A stretch of 64,000 nucleotides of DNA from positions 248,001 to 312,000 of the forward strand of contig JAUHXK010000001.1 in assembly GCA_030427405.1 (NCBI GenBank). The letters run 5' to 3'. The stretch comes from Alphaproteobacteria bacterium (lineage in GTDB: Bacteria; Pseudomonadota; Alphaproteobacteria; Rhodobacterales; Rhodobacteraceae). The notes under the pieces are model-generated. The model was not told the origin of the DNA. It saw nothing but the letters and a program-made list of their open reading frames with translations, and searched no databases. Positions 39,055 to 48,811 of this stretch are shown in pieces; within the stretch, counting starts at the first letter, position 1, and every line of letters starts with the position of its first letter. The position numbers and the translations under genes were made by a program.

Positions 39055-40452
39055 TCAGGCTTCCAGCGACCGGCGCAGCATTTCGACATCTTCGGCAATC
39101 TGCCCGTCGGTCACTTTCAATTCTTCGATCCGCTTGACGCCGTGCATGACGGTCGTGTGATCCCGCCCGCCGAACCGGCGACCGATTTCTGGCAAAGACC
39201 GACTGGTCAGTTGCTTGCACAGATACATCGCCACCTGACGTGGGCGCGCATAGGATCGCAGCCGTTTGGGGCCAATGATGTCGCTGAGGCGGATGTTGTA
39301 ATACTCGGACACTTTGCGCTGGATCTCTTCGACCGTGATCTTGCGCTCGGATGCGCGCAGAACATCGGCCAGGCAATCCTGCGTCAACTCCATGTCGATT
39401 TCCCGCCCGACAAGCGAGGCAAAGGCAAACAGTCGCGTCAACGCACCTTCGAGAACCCGCACATTGGTCGAGATGCGATGGGCGAGGAACTCCAGCACAC
39501 CATCGGCAATACTCAGATCGGGATAGGTGCTGCTGTATTGCTGTACCTTGTTCTGCAGAATGCCCAGGCGCAATTCGTAATCGGTAGGGTGCAGGTCGAC
39601 GACCAGACCACATTGCAGGCGCGATTTCACCCGATCCTCAAGATCCTTGATTTCACCCGGCGCGCGGTCGGCCGAGATGATGATCTGCTTGTTCTGATCA
39701 ACCAGCGCGTTGAACGTGTGGAAGAACTCTTCTTGCGTGGAATCCTTGCCTGCGATGAACTGCACATCATCGACCATCAGCACATCGACCGAGCGGAACA
39801 GGTGTTTGAAATCCATCATCCGACGTTCACGCAGGGCCTGCACAAAGCGATACATGAACTGCTCGGCCGACAGGTACAGAACATTCAACTCAGGATGCTT
39901 GGTTTTCAACTCCCAGGCGATGGCGTGCATCAGGTGGGTCTTACCCAGGCCGACGCCACCATACAGAACCAGGGGGTTAAAAGTGACAGGACCACCTTCG
40001 GCCACGCGGCGCGCCGCGGCATGGGCCAGCTCGTTGGGTTTGCCCACCACAAAGCTGTCGAAGGTAAAGCGCGTGTCCAGGGGTGCGGCCTGCAGCGAAT
40101 CCAGCGCGTCATTGCCCGGATCAGCGCGATGCGAAATATCGGCGTGCTGAGGGGCGGGCGCAGGCGCAGCCACACCTGTTTCAGCGGCTGGCACCGGACG
40201 GGTCGGAGAATTGGCCGCGACACGAAACGCCAGCCTCTGAACGGTTTCACCCGACGTGTTCAGTTCATACAGGATAAGATCAGCGAAATTCTGGCTGACG
40301 TAGTTTCCCATGAAATTCGTCGGTACGGAAAATACCGCCACACCGTCTTGCAGTTCCTGAAACTCCAACGGCTCGATCCAGGTGGTGTAATTGTTCCGGC
40401 CGACGGTCTTCAGCAACTTGTTACGCAGTAGTCCCCATTTTTCTTGTGTCAT
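39055..40452 (-). CDS. dnaA: Chromosomal replication initiator DnaA
   Basis: DnaA (465 aa) binds oriC and melts it. Visible: N-terminal domain I (MTQEKWGLLRNKLLKTVGRNNY), a Pro/Ala-rich linker near 95-120, Walker A GGVGLGKTHL near 175, Walker B VDVLMVDDVQF near 230, and the C-terminal DNA-binding signature GGRDHTTVMHGVKRI near 435. The frame is open seven residues further upstream, but the ATG at 40,452 gives the usual start. Confidence 0.98.
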   Translation of the reverse strand: MTQEKWGLLRNKLLKTVGRNNYTTWIEPLEFQELQDGVAVFSVPTNFMGNYVSQNFADLILYELNTSGETVQRLAFRVAANSPTRPVPAAETGVAAPAPAPQHADISHRADPGNDALDSLQAAPLDTRFTFDSFVVGKPNELAHAAARRVAEGGPVTFNPLVLYGGVGLGKTHLMHAIAWELKTKHPELNVLYLSAEQFMYRFVQALRERRMMDFKHLFRSVDVLMVDDVQFIAGKDSTQEEFFHTFNALVDQNKQIIISADRAPGEIKDLEDRVKSRLQCGLVVDLHPTDYELRLGILQNKVQQYSSTYPDLSIADGVLEFLAHRISTNVRVLEGALTRLFAFASLVGREIDMELTQDCLADVLRASERKITVEEIQRKVSEYYNIRLSDIIGPKRLRSYARPRQVAMYLCKQLTSRSLPEIGRRFGGRDHTTVMHGVKRIEELKVTDGQIAEDVEMLRRSLEA

Positions 40453-40934
40453 CAAGCGCCTCACGCATCCCATTCTTTATTGGCCTTTCGGCCTTATTAC
40501 TGTGGCCGGATGACCGGCCCGTTTTATGGCGTTCACTCACGCAAAGGTATCCCGGCGCCGGACCAGAAGGTTCGGCGATAAATCCGTATTTGGCCGCGCA
40601 ATCCAGATCAGGCCACGTTCCAAATAAGAACGAGTCCGGCGCCTGTATGCGCGTCACCTTCAAATTGTTCGACAGGGCCGAGGTCACCGGTAAACCCGGG
40701 AACCCGTAGCAGATCGTCAAACCGGTTCTGGCCGGTTGCCGACATTCGTTCCCGGATCATCCTGATGCCCGTCAGTCAGATCGTTGGAACAGCCTGTCCC
40801 CCCAAGCGAGTGAATCGCTGAATCAGTGGTAACAAGAGCGACAGGTGCGCGGCAACGAAACTCTGATATTGACTCGGCTCTTTGGCCGAAAGAATCTCTC
40901 AGATTTGTGTAGGCGCGGTATTCCGGCAACAGCA
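40453..40934. other. Gene-free region upstream of dnaA
   Basis: About 480 bases between dnaA and the rpsT terminator. It must contain the dnaA promoter. I looked for perfect DnaA boxes (TTATNCACA) on both strands and saw none, and there is no strongly A/T-rich unwinding block, so this is not an obvious oriC. No small gene is convincing. Confidence 0.4.
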
Positions 40935-40939
40935 AAAAA

Positions 40940-40960
40940 GGCGCCGCGGTGCGCGACGCC
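40940..40960. terminator. Terminator after rpsT
   Basis: GGCG-C-CGCG-GTG-CGCG-A-CGCC forms a stem with one mismatch, flanked by AAAAAA on the left and TTTT on the right, so it can work on both strands. On the minus strand it ends the rpsT transcript with TTTTTT. Confidence 0.8.
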
Positions 40961-41008
40961 TTTTAAATAGTTCAGCCTTGTTTACCTGACCTTGGGTCAA
41001 GGAAAATG

Positions 41009-41272
41009 TCAGCCCAGCGCTTTGACCCGCGACGACAGGCGGGACATTTTGCGTGCTGCGGTATTCTTGTGGAAGACACCTTTGGTGACGCCGCGCATCA
41101 GCTCGGGCTGAGCTGCGCGCAGGGCGGCGGTTGCCGCTTCTTTGTCGCCGGAAGCAATCGCTTCTTCGACTTTGCGCAGATAGGTGCGGATGCGCGAACG
41201 ACGTGCTTTGTTGATTGCGAAACGCTTTTCGTTCTGACGCGCGCGTTTTTTAGCCTGGGGCGAGTTAGCCAT
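41009..41272 (-). CDS. rpsT: 30S ribosomal protein S20
   Basis: S20 (87 aa) is a helical, highly basic protein that binds 16S r[29 protein letters not shown] at the N-terminus and the later [18 protein letters not shown] are typical. It is a single gene with its own terminator, the usual arrangement next to dnaA in related bacteria. Confidence 0.97.
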   Translation of the reverse strand: MANSPQAKKRARQNEKRFAINKARRSRIRTYLRKVEEAIASGDKEAATAALRAAQPELMRGVTKGVFHKNTAARKMSRLSSRVKALG

Positions 41273-41460
41273 GTGTTTCTGACCTTTGTTCGGTACGGTT
41301 ATCTAGGGTTGCGCGCCACGGAAGTATCCGCACCGGATCAGAAATCACGAGTGTGAGTCGGGCCAAGCGGGCCGCACGCGCATGTATGACGGCGGTCTCT
41401 ACCTAAGTTTACCGGCTTTGCCAACCCGATTCTGTCTTGTTGATTTCCACGCAAGAAAAA

Positions 41461-41477
41461 GGCGGGCCAGGCCCGCC
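41461..41477 (-). terminator. Terminator after the enoyl-CoA hydratase gene
   Basis: On the minus strand GGCGGG-CCTGG-CCCGCC is followed directly by TTTTTCTTG, a classic intrinsic terminator 25 bases past the stop codon. Confidence 0.85.
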
Positions 41478-41502
41478 AAATTCGAAACCCGGTATGGGGC
41501 GT

Positions 41503-42279
41503 TTATCTGTCGCGGAACTGCGCGGCGCGTTTTTCAAGAAACGCTGCCATGCCTTCCTTTTGATCCTCGGTCGCGAACATGGAATGAAAGACGCGACGCT
41601 CAAACAGCATACCCTCGCTCAGCGCAACTTCGTAGCTGCGGTTCACCGCCTCTTTGGCGGCGATCGCGGTTAGCTGGGATTTCTCTGCAATCTTCTGCGC
41701 AGCGCCGGTCGCTTCTTCCAGCAGCTTCTTGGCAGGGACCACACGGCTCACCAGACCGGCGCGCTCGGCTTCTTCGGCGTCCATGAACCGGCCCGTCAGG
41801 TTCATGTCCATCGACTTGGACTTGCCAACAAAGCGCGTCAGCCGCTGGCTTCCGCCCAACCCGGCAATAACGCCCAGGTTGATCTCAGGCTGACCAAACT
41901 TGGCCGTGTCTGCCGCGATGATAAAGTCGCACAGCATGGCCAGCTCGCACCCACCGCCCAATGCGTAACCCGCAACTGCGGCGATGATCGGCTTGCGGAT
42001 CGCGGTGATCCGGTCGTTGGCATCGGCAAACAGGTTGATGTTCGAAACATCTACAAAGCTCATTTCGGACATCTCCTTGATGTCCGCACCGGCGGCAAAG
42101 GCCTTGTCCGAGCCGGTAATGACGATGCAGCGCACCTTGTCATTGCTGTCGGCTTCTTCCAGCGCGGCGCACAACTCACCCAGCAATTGGGTGTTCAGCG
42201 CATTCATCGCGTCCGGTCGGTTAAGCTTGATAAGGGCGACGTGGTCTTCGATTTCGACGATGATCGTCTCAAAAGCCAT
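41503..42279 (-). CDS. Enoyl-CoA hydratase
   Basis: A 258-residue crotonase-family enzyme that hydrates 2-enoyl-CoA in beta-oxidation. The CoA-binding oxyanion-hole segments are [11 protein letters not shown] near 60-70 and [12 protein letters not shown] near 105; the catalytic Glu pair is expected in GCELAM (about 112) and [11 protein letters not shown] (about 132). Length and sequence match the short-chain enoyl-CoA hydratase. It lies alone between mutM and rpsT, with its own terminator. Confidence 0.95.
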   Translation of the reverse strand: MAFETIIVEIEDHVALIKLNRPDAMNALNTQLLGELCAALEEADSNDKVRCIVITGSDKAFAAGADIKEMSEMSFVDVSNINLFADANDRITAIRKPIIAAVAGYALGGGCELAMLCDFIIAADTAKFGQPEINLGVIAGLGGSQRLTRFVGKSKSMDMNLTGRFMDAEEAERAGLVSRVVPAKKLLEEATGAAQKIAEKSQLTAIAAKEAVNRSYEVALSEGMLFERRVFHSMFATEDQKEGMAAFLEKRAAQFRDR

Positions 42280-42345
42280 GAGGTGCGAGCTTTCGGTTGT
42301 TCCGTTCAGGTACGATTCCTTATCACGCGAAAAACTTCGATCAAG

Positions 42346-43197
42346 CTATCTTTGGCATTGCGCGCAATAGAAGGTTGAGCGACCGGACTGGGTGATTCTC
42401 TGGATCATTGCCCCGCATCCATCGCTTCGGCATGGTTCTCCTTCGCGGCCGTAGACATCAAAGCTGTGCTGAAAATATCCAAGTTCTCCATCGGCTTGCC
42501 GGAAATCGCGCAGGGATGACCCACCCGCTTCGATGGCCTCCTGCAACACCTGACGGATAATCGGCACCAGCAGGGCAACCCGCTTTGCGGAAATCCGGCC
42601 CACCTTGCGACGTGGCGACACACCGGCCCTGTAAAGCGCCTCGCAAACGTAAATGTTACCCAGCCCGGCAACGATTCCCTGATCCAGCAACGCCGATTTG
42701 ACCGGAGTGTTCCTGCCCCGGAACGCCGCAATCAGGTGCTGTTCATGAAAGTCGTTGCCCAAGGGTTCGGGCCCCAGAACCGCCAGCAGCTTGTGGTCTT
42801 CGGCGGTGGCCGTCGGCAATAGGTCCATCGCACCGAACCGCCGCGGATCGTTGAATGTGACGCGCGCGCCATTGGCCATGTGAAGCACCACATGATCATG
42901 CTTTTGCCTTGGCGGATGATCATGAACGAACTGCCCCAGCGGGTCACCGGAAACCGTCATGCGCCCGGACATGCCCAGATGGATCAAAAGGGTCTCGCCG
43001 CTGCCAAGATCCGCCAGGATGTATTTTGACCGCCGCCGCAACCGCTCTACCCGCTGCCCCGTCAGCCGTTCGGCCATGCGGTCGGGGAACGGCCAGCGCA
43101 GATCCGGCCTGTTCACGTCCGCCCGTTCGATGATGGCGCCCTCCATCGCGGGTGTCAGGCCGCGTCTTACTGTCTCGACCTCGGGCAATTCGGGCAT
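42346..43197 (-). CDS. mutM: Formamidopyrimidine-DNA glycosylase
   Basis: MutM/Fpg (283 aa) removes 8-oxoguanine and other oxidised purines. The mature N-terminus [13 protein letters not shown] provides the catalytic Pro and Glu after Met removal. The H2TH domain contains [15 protein letters not shown] near 165, and the C-terminal zinc finger has C-x4-C ... C-x2-C (CRSDGC ... YCAQC). The start is the ATG at 43,197, not the further upstream one. It is divergent from ubiE with an 86-base gap, a common pairing in alphaproteobacteria. Confidence 0.97.
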   Translation of the reverse strand: MPELPEVETVRRGLTPAMEGAIIERADVNRPDLRWPFPDRMAERLTGQRVERLRRRSKYILADLGSGETLLIHLGMSGRMTVSGDPLGQFVHDHPPRQKHDHVVLHMANGARVTFNDPRRFGAMDLLPTATAEDHKLLAVLGPEPLGNDFHEQHLIAAFRGRNTPVKSALLDQGIVAGLGNIYVCEALYRAGVSPRRKVGRISAKRVALLVPIIRQVLQEAIEAGGSSLRDFRQADGELGYFQHSFDVYGREGEPCRSDGCGAMIQRITQSGRSTFYCAQCQR

Positions 43198-43283
43198 TAG
43201 ACGCCTCCTATTCCAAAGGGCCGCATTGTGCCCCGGTATCAACGCCCTATAACAGAGGCGAAATTCGACAAACGGCAAGGCTT

Positions 43284-44036
43284 ATGTCCGACAACAGCGA
43301 CAAGACCACTCATTTCGGGTTTGAAACCGTCCGCGAAACCGAAAAGGCCGGGCGCGTGCAGGGCGTGTTCAACTCGGTTGCTTCCAAGTATGACGTCATG
43401 AACGATGTCATGTCGATGGGCATCCACCGCGTGTGGAAAGACGCCATGATGGATTGGCTTGCGCCCCGTCCCGGCCAGCGCCTGCTGGATGTCGCGGGCG
43501 GCACGGGCGATATCTCGTTCCGCTTTCTGAAACGCGCGGGCCACGGACATGCCACCGTTCTGGACCTGACCGAACCCATGCTGGTCGAGGGCCGTCAGCG
43601 CGCCGAGGCCGATCAGATGGCCGACAGCCTGAACTGGGTGGTGGGCGACGCGATGTCCCTGCCCTTCGAAGACAACACGTTTGACGTCTACACCATCTCA
43701 TTCGGCATCCGGAACGTGACCCGCCCACAAGAAGCGCTGAACGAAGCTTACCGCGTGCTGAAACCCGGTGGCCGCCTGATGGTGCTGGAATTCAGCCAAT
43801 TGCCCAATGACGGCCTGCAAAAGCTCTACGATCTCTACAGCTTCAACGTCATTCCCCGCATGGGCAAGGTCATCGCGGGCGACTATGACAGCTATCAGTA
43901 CCTGGTGGAATCGATCCGCAAATTCCCCGATCAGGAAACCTTTCTGACCATGGTGCGCGCCGCAGGTTTCGAAAACGCCAAGTATCGCAACCTCAGCCTG
44001 GGTATCGCCGCGCTGCATTCCGGCTGGAAGATCTGA
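43284..44036 (+). CDS. ubiE: Ubiquinone/menaquinone C-methyltransferase UbiE
   Basis: UbiE (250 aa) adds the C-methyl group to the quinone ring precursor. SAM motif I is [14 protein letters not shown] near 65; the family signature [17 protein letters not shown] lies near 37-53; and [10 protein letters not shown] and the RVLKPGGRL loop follow. The start matches other alphaproteobacterial UbiE proteins. The stop overlaps the ubiB start (TGATG). Confidence 0.97.
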   Translation: MSDNSDKTTHFGFETVRETEKAGRVQGVFNSVASKYDVMNDVMSMGIHRVWKDAMMDWLAPRPGQRLLDVAGGTGDISFRFLKRAGHGHATVLDLTEPMLVEGRQRAEADQMADSLNWVVGDAMSLPFEDNTFDVYTISFGIRNVTRPQEALNEAYRVLKPGGRLMVLEFSQLPNDGLQKLYDLYSFNVIPRMGKVIAGDYDSYQYLVESIRKFPDQETFLTMVRAAGFENAKYRNLSLGIAALHSGWKI

Positions 44037-45565
44037 TGCGCGGTCCGCACAACATCATTCGCCTGATACGCACGGGCGCCACCCTGGAACGCACCGGCGC
44101 CATGAACGTGGTGCTTGACGCGTTCGAGGCGCCAAAGGCGATTCGCATCCTCGCGCATGTACTGGGCAAGCCCTTCCAATGGCTCGGCTACAAGGGTGAC
44201 CCCAAGATGCCGCCTGCAACCCGCGCCCTGAACGCACTTGGACCGGCCTATATCAAGTTCGGCCAAGTCCTTTCGACGCGCCCCGACGTCGTCGGCGATG
44301 AACTGGCCGAGCAATTGCGCGTCCTGCAGGACAAGCTGCCGCCATTCCCCAAGGCCGAAGCCATGGCAGAGGTCGAGAAAGAGCTGGGCCAACCCCTTTC
44401 CGACATGTTCAGCGATTTCAGCGACCCCATCGCGGCCGCCTCGATCGCCCAGGTCCACAAAGCCAAGCTGGCCAGCACGGGCGAGGATGTCGCCGTCAAA
44501 GTCCTGCGCCCCGGAATCGAACGTGCCTTTCGCAAGGACGTGGACGCATTCTATTTCGCCGCGCGTATCGTTGACCTGTTCGCCCCCGGCGCGCGCCGCC
44601 TGCGCCCCATGGAGGTGATCGAACATTTTGACGGGGTCGTCCGCGGCGAGCTGGATTTGCGCCTGGAAAGCGCCGCGGCCTCGGAATACGCAGCCAACAC
44701 CAAGGACGACAGCGGGTTCTGGCTGCCGCCGGTGGTCTGGTCCCTGTCCGCGCGCCGGGTCATGACGCTCAGCTGGGCTGATGGCATTCCGCTGGGCGAC
44801 AATGACGCGCTGGACGCCGCGGGCCACGCTCGCAGCGACCTGGCAGAACGCGTTCTGCGCCTGTTCCTGCTGCACGCCCTGCGCGATGGCTATTTCCATG
44901 CCGATATGCACCAGGGCAACCTGAAGGTCGCCGCAAACGGGGACATTATCGCCTATGACTACGGCATCATGGGCCATATCGACGAATACACCCGCCGGGT
45001 CTATGCCGAAATCCTGTTCGGCTTCATCCGCCGCGACTATAAACGCGTGGCCGAGGTGCATTTCGAAGCCGGCTATGTTCCCGCCGGTCAGGATGTCGAC
45101 GAATTCGCCCGCGCCCTGCGCGCCGTGGGCGAGCCGATTTTCGGCATGGACGCCACGCATATCTCGATGGGCCGCCTGCTGAACTACCTGTTCGAAGTCA
45201 CCGAACGGTTCGGCATGGAAACCAGAACCGAACTGATCCTTCTGCAACGCACGATGGTGGTGGTCGAAGGCGTGGCCCGCTCGCTGGATCAGCATATCAA
45301 CATCTGGGAAGTCGCCCGCCCTGTGGTCGAAGACTACATAAAGCAATCAATCGGCCCCCGCGCCGCCCTGCGCGACTTTGGCAGAACTGCTCAGGTCCTT
45401 GCACGTTTCGGACCGCGCCTGCCCGCGCTGGTCGAAAACGCCCTGATTGCACAAACGCACCGGGAAGAACCGCAAAAGACCCGCTTCGCCGACTGGCTGG
45501 CCCCCGCCCTGATCGGCGCGGCCTCGGGCGCGGCGATCATGTTGGTTTTCATGGCGCTCGGCTGA
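44036..45565 (+). CDS. ubiB: Ubiquinone biosynthesis protein kinase-like UbiB
   Basis: UbiB (509 aa) is an ADCK-type atypical kinase required for ubiquinone synthesis. The KxGQ motif is present as YIKFGQVLSTRPDVV near 75; an Ala-rich loop (PIAAASIAQVHKAKL) replaces the usual Gly-rich loop; metal-binding residues lie in HADMHQGNLKV and YDYGIMG near 290-310. A C-terminal membrane segment (about 482-508) anchors it. It is translationally coupled to ubiE. Confidence 0.96.
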   Translation: MRGPHNIIRLIRTGATLERTGAMNVVLDAFEAPKAIRILAHVLGKPFQWLGYKGDPKMPPATRALNALGPAYIKFGQVLSTRPDVVGDELAEQLRVLQDKLPPFPKAEAMAEVEKELGQPLSDMFSDFSDPIAAASIAQVHKAKLASTGEDVAVKVLRPGIERAFRKDVDAFYFAARIVDLFAPGARRLRPMEVIEHFDGVVRGELDLRLESAAASEYAANTKDDSGFWLPPVVWSLSARRVMTLSWADGIPLGDNDALDAAGHARSDLAERVLRLFLLHALRDGYFHADMHQGNLKVAANGDIIAYDYGIMGHIDEYTRRVYAEILFGFIRRDYKRVAEVHFEAGYVPAGQDVDEFARALRAVGEPIFGMDATHISMGRLLNYLFEVTERFGMETRTELILLQRTMVVVEGVARSLDQHINIWEVARPVVEDYIKQSIGPRAALRDFGRTAQVLARFGPRLPALVENALIAQTHREEPQKTRFADWLAPALIGAASGAAIMLVFMALG

Positions 45566-45610
45566 CGCCTTTCCACCTGCTTCATCTGGCCCGAAATATC
45601 CTCGGGGGGA

Positions 45611-45648
45611 ATCGCGCCTGCGGCGCGATGGGGGGCAGACAGCCCCCC
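45611..45648. repeat. Double hairpin between ubiB and the thiolase gene
   Basis: Two perfect hairpins lie side by side: ATCGCGCC-TGC-GGCGCGAT and GGGGGG-CAGACAG-CCCCCC. They separate two convergent genes and have no T-run. A similar palindrome with the same flanking style lies at 37,670-37,704 between recF and dnaN. Such elements are typical dispersed intergenic repeats in Roseobacter genomes, as far as I recall, and may attenuate transcription. Confidence 0.5.
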
Positions 45649-45661
45649 GCTTGCCCGGGGC

Positions 45662-46837
45662 TCAGAGCCGCTCTATGGCGATGGCGATCCCCTGACCGCC
45701 ACCAATGCACATCGTAATCAAACCTTTCGACCCACCCGTACGCTCCAGCTCATAAAGCGCCTTCAAGGTGATGATCGCACCGGTTGCTCCCACGGGATGG
45801 CCCAGCGCAATTGCACCGCCATTGGGGTTCACCTTCGCCGGGTCCAGACCAAGCTCCTGGTTGACAGCCAGGGCCTGCGCGGCAAAGGCTTCGTTGCTTT
45901 CGATCACATCGAAATCATCCGCCGACAGGCCTGTCTTGCGGAACAGGTTCTGCACTGCGGGAACCGGGCCGATGCCCATCACCTCGGGTCGCACCCCGGC
46001 ATGCGCATAGCCGATCACGCGCGCCTTGGGCTTCAACCCGGCCTTCTCGGCGGCCTCGGCGGTTGCCAGAACCATTGCCGCTGCACCGTCATTGATGCCG
46101 GACGCATTGCCTGCCGTCACACGGCCATCCTTCTTGAACACCGGCCGCAATCCCGCCAAGGCCTCGGCCGTGGTCGCCTTGGGATGCTCATCCACCTTGA
46201 AGTCAACCATGTCGCGCCTGACCTTGACCTGCACCGGTGCGATCTGGCTTTCGAAATACCCGGCCTCGATCGCCGCCGCAGCGCGGGTTTGGCTGGTCAT
46301 CGCAAAATCATCCATCTGCGCGCGGCCGATCTGGTGTTCGTCGGCCACATTCTCGGCCGTTACCCCCATATGGCCGGTGCCAAAGGGGCAGTTCAGCGCG
46401 CCCAGCATCATGTCCATCGAGGTGACATCGCCCATCTTGGCGCCCCAGCGCGCCTGCGGGACGATATAGGGGCTACGCGACATGCTCTCGGCCCCACCGG
46501 CCACGGCAAACTCGGCATCCCCCAGCATCAATGACTGAACCGCCGACACAATCGCCTGCGCCCCCGAACCGCACAGCCTGTTCACATTCATGGCGGGCGT
46601 CCCGTTCGGTATCCCCGCCTGCATCGCAGCAACCCGCGACAGGTACATATCGCGGGGCTCGGTATTGATGACGTGCCCGAACACGACATGCCCGATCTGC
46701 GCCCCTTCGACCCCGGATCGCTCCATCGCGGCCTCTGTTGCCACGGTTGCCAGGTCAATCGGCGCGGTCGAGGCCAGCGCGCCGCCAAAAGTGCCTATTG
46801 CGGTGCGGGCACCGTCGAGAATAACGATATCGGTCAT
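45662..46837 (-). CDS. Acetyl-CoA acetyltransferase (thiolase)
   Basis: A 391-residue thiolase II. The acylated Cys lies in NRLCGSGAQAI near 88, the His in NEAFAAQALAVNQ near 350, and the closing Cys in TMCIGGGQG near 380. It joins two acetyl-CoA or splits 3-ketoacyl-CoA; family resemblance is closest to biosynthetic acetoacetyl-CoA and beta-ketothiolases. It is divergent from the XRE-cupin regulator with a 116-base gap. Confidence 0.95.
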   Translation of the reverse strand: MTDIVILDGARTAIGTFGGALASTAPIDLATVATEAAMERSGVEGAQIGHVVFGHVINTEPRDMYLSRVAAMQAGIPNGTPAMNVNRLCGSGAQAIVSAVQSLMLGDAEFAVAGGAESMSRSPYIVPQARWGAKMGDVTSMDMMLGALNCPFGTGHMGVTAENVADEHQIGRAQMDDFAMTSQTRAAAAIEAGYFESQIAPVQVKVRRDMVDFKVDEHPKATTAEALAGLRPVFKKDGRVTAGNASGINDGAAAMVLATAEAAEKAGLKPKARVIGYAHAGVRPEVMGIGPVPAVQNLFRKTGLSADDFDVIESNEAFAAQALAVNQELGLDPAKVNPNGGAIALGHPVGATGAIITLKALYELERTGGSKGLITMCIGGGQGIAIAIERL

Positions 46838-46953
46838 GACTTTCTCCTCCGGGATTCGAAGGCATTATGCACCTGCGGCAAGTGCCTGTCCCGCAAGACG
46901 TACCGTCACGGTTCGAATTGACATCTGCCTGCGCAACGCGCATGGATTCCGTC

Positions 46954-47517
46954 ATGACGGACAACCCTGACGATATTCTGACCCGCCTTCCCGCCCGCCT
47001 GAAAGAGGCGCGCCGCGCCAAGGGGCTGTCACTGGAAGCGGTGGCCAATCTCAGCGGCGTGTCCCGTTCGATGGTCAGCCAGATCGAACGCGGCGAAAGC
47101 AGCCCCACCATATCGACCCTCTGGAACCTGACCCGTGCCCTGCAGGTCGATTTCGCAGGGCTGCTGGAGGACGGCAAAACCTCTGACCAGATCGAAATAT
47201 TGCGCAAGGCCCAAGTGCCCAGCATCGACAATATGGGCGACAAATGCAGTATTCGCATCCTTTCCCCCCCGGAAGAGGCCGGCGGGCACGAGGTCTATGA
47301 CATTCGGTTTGATGCGGGCGGGGCCCTGAACAGCCAACCGCATGCAAGGGGCGCGCGCGAACAATTGACAGTGCTGGAAGGCACGGTCCGCGTCACCTCG
47401 GGCTCGGCGGTTTCAGACCTGACCCAAGGCGATACCGCGCGCTATGCCGCAGACATTGCGCATTCCATATCCGCCGACCGTCCTGCCCGCGTTTTCCTGA
47501 TCGTGAAAAACGCCTGA
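46954..47517 (+). CDS. XRE-family regulator with cupin domain
   Basis: A 187-residue regulator with an N-terminal helix-turn-helix (LKEARRAKGLSLEAVANLSGVSRSMVSQIERGESSPT) and a C-terminal cupin domain (REQLTVLEGTVRV ... GDTARYAADIAHSI) that probably senses a small ligand. An in-frame ATG at 46,942 is an alternative start. It lies directly upstream of kbl-tdh, so it likely controls threonine breakdown through the palindrome at 47,562-47,581. Confidence 0.9.
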   Translation: MTDNPDDILTRLPARLKEARRAKGLSLEAVANLSGVSRSMVSQIERGESSPTISTLWNLTRALQVDFAGLLEDGKTSDQIEILRKAQVPSIDNMGDKCSIRILSPPEEAGGHEVYDIRFDAGGALNSQPHARGAREQLTVLEGTVRVTSGSAVSDLTQGDTARYAADIAHSISADRPARVFLIVKNA

Positions 47518-47561
47518 TCCGGCAAGATTCCGCCTTCACGGATTTTTTTCCTTCATACTGT

Positions 47562-47581
47562 AATTCCCCTATTTGGGAATT
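47562..47581. promoter_or_regulatory. Palindromic operator candidate upstream of kbl
   Basis: AATTCCC-N6-GGGAATT is a perfect inverted repeat, 45 bases before the kbl start and 44 bases after the regulator stop. Its length and spacing suit a dimeric XRE-type regulator. I infer it is the binding site of the XRE-cupin protein. Confidence 0.6.
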
Positions 47582-47626
47582 TCATCCGCTATGTTAGATG
47601 TGCGACTCAGTCAAACGGAGGCCGCC

Positions 47627-48811
47627 ATGGCAGATGCATTCCTGTCCCATATCACGGACACACTCGCCCAGATCGAAGCCGAAGGTCTGTATAAACGCGA
47701 GCGAATGATCACCTCGCCTCAGGGCGGTGAGATTACGGTGGGCGACAAACAGGTCATCAACCTGTGCGCCAATAACTATCTGGGTCTGGCCGATCACCCT
47801 GCGCTGATCGATGCCGCCAAAGGCGCGATGGAGCCCAAGGGGTTCGGCATGGCCTCGGTCCGGTTCATCTGTGGCACACAGGACATCCACCGCGAGTTGG
47901 AGCAGAAGCTGGCGCAATTCCTGAACAAGGACGATGCAATCCTGTTCGCCGCCTGTTTCGATGCCAATGGCGGGCTGTTTGAACCTTTGTTGGGGCCCGA
48001 AGACGCGATTATCTCGGACAGTCTCAACCACGCCTCGATCATCGACGGCGTGCGGCTGTGCAAGGCCAAGCGCTATCGCTACATGAACAATGACATGAAC
48101 GACCTTGAAGCCTGGCTGAAACAGGCGCGCGAGGACGGCGCACGGCATATCATGATCGCCACCGATGGCGTGTTTTCAATGGATGGCTACCTGGCCAACC
48201 TGCCGAAAATCCGCGAGCTGGCCGACAAATATGATGCAATCGTCATGGTCGACGACTGTCACGCGACCGGCTTTATGGGGCCAAACGGTGCCGGTACGCC
48301 GGATCATTTTGGCGTCGATGTGGACATCCTGACGGGAACCTTGGGCAAGGCACTTGGGGGGGCAATCGGCGGTTATATCGTCGGGCCGCAGCCAGTGATC
48401 GACCTGCTGCGGCAGCGGGCGCGGCCCTATCTGTTCTCGAACTCGCTGCCGCCCTCGATCGTCGCCGCCGGGCTAGAGGCGATCCGCCTTGTCGAAGAAG
48501 GTGACATGCTGCGCGCCCAGTTGTTCGGCAACGCCAAATACTGGCGCGCCGGGCTTGAAGGGTTGGGCTTTGACCTGTTGCCGGGCGAACACCCGATCAT
48601 CCCGGTGATGCTGGGTGAGGCGACGCTGGCACAGGACATGGCGTCACGCCTGTTTGACGAAGGCGTCTATGTCTCGGGCTTCTTCTTTCCGGTCGTCCCG
48701 CGCGGGCAGGCCCGGATCAGGACACAGATGAATGCGGCCCTGACCAAGGACGAGTTGGACCGGGCGCTGGCCGCCTTCGGCAAGGTCGGAAAGGATCTGG
48801 GGGTGATCTGA
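47627..48811 (+). CDS. kbl: 2-Amino-3-ketobutyrate CoA ligase (glycine C-acetyltransferase)
   Basis: Kbl (394 aa) is a PLP enzyme that splits 2-amino-3-ketobutyrate with CoA to glycine and acetyl-CoA, the second step of threonine breakdown. The PLP-binding Lys is in [15 protein letters not shown] near residue 243; [12 protein letters not shown] near 207 holds the Asp and His; the N-terminal [10 protein letters not shown] is typical of the alpha-oxoamine synthase family. The ATG at 47,627 has GGAGG upstream. Its stop overlaps the tdh start (TGATG). Confidence 0.97.
   Translation: MADAFLSHITDTLAQIEAEGLYKRERMITSPQGGEITVGDKQVINLCANNYLGLADHPALIDAAKGAMEPKGFGMASVRFICGTQDIHRELEQKLAQFLNKDDAILFAACFDANGGLFEPLLGPEDAIISDSLNHASIIDGVRLCKAKRYRYMNNDMNDLEAWLKQAREDGARHIMIATDGVFSMDGYLANLPKIRELADKYDAIVMVDDCHATGFMGPNGAGTPDHFGVDVDILTGTLGKALGGAIGGYIVGPQPVIDLLRQRARPYLFSNSLPPSIVAAGLEAIRLVEEGDMLRAQLFGNAKYWRAGLEGLGFDLLPGEHPIIPVMLGEATLAQDMASRLFDEGVYVSGFFFPVVPRGQARIRTQMNAALTKDELDRALAAFGKVGKDLGVI

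Noticed and set aside
39142..40431. Long plus-strand open frame opposite dnaA
   Set aside because: Shadow of dnaA by codon-position bias; no recognisable features.
40446..40709. Plus-strand frame of 87 residues upstream of dnaA
   Set aside because: It overlaps the dnaA start and promoter region and shows no family features.
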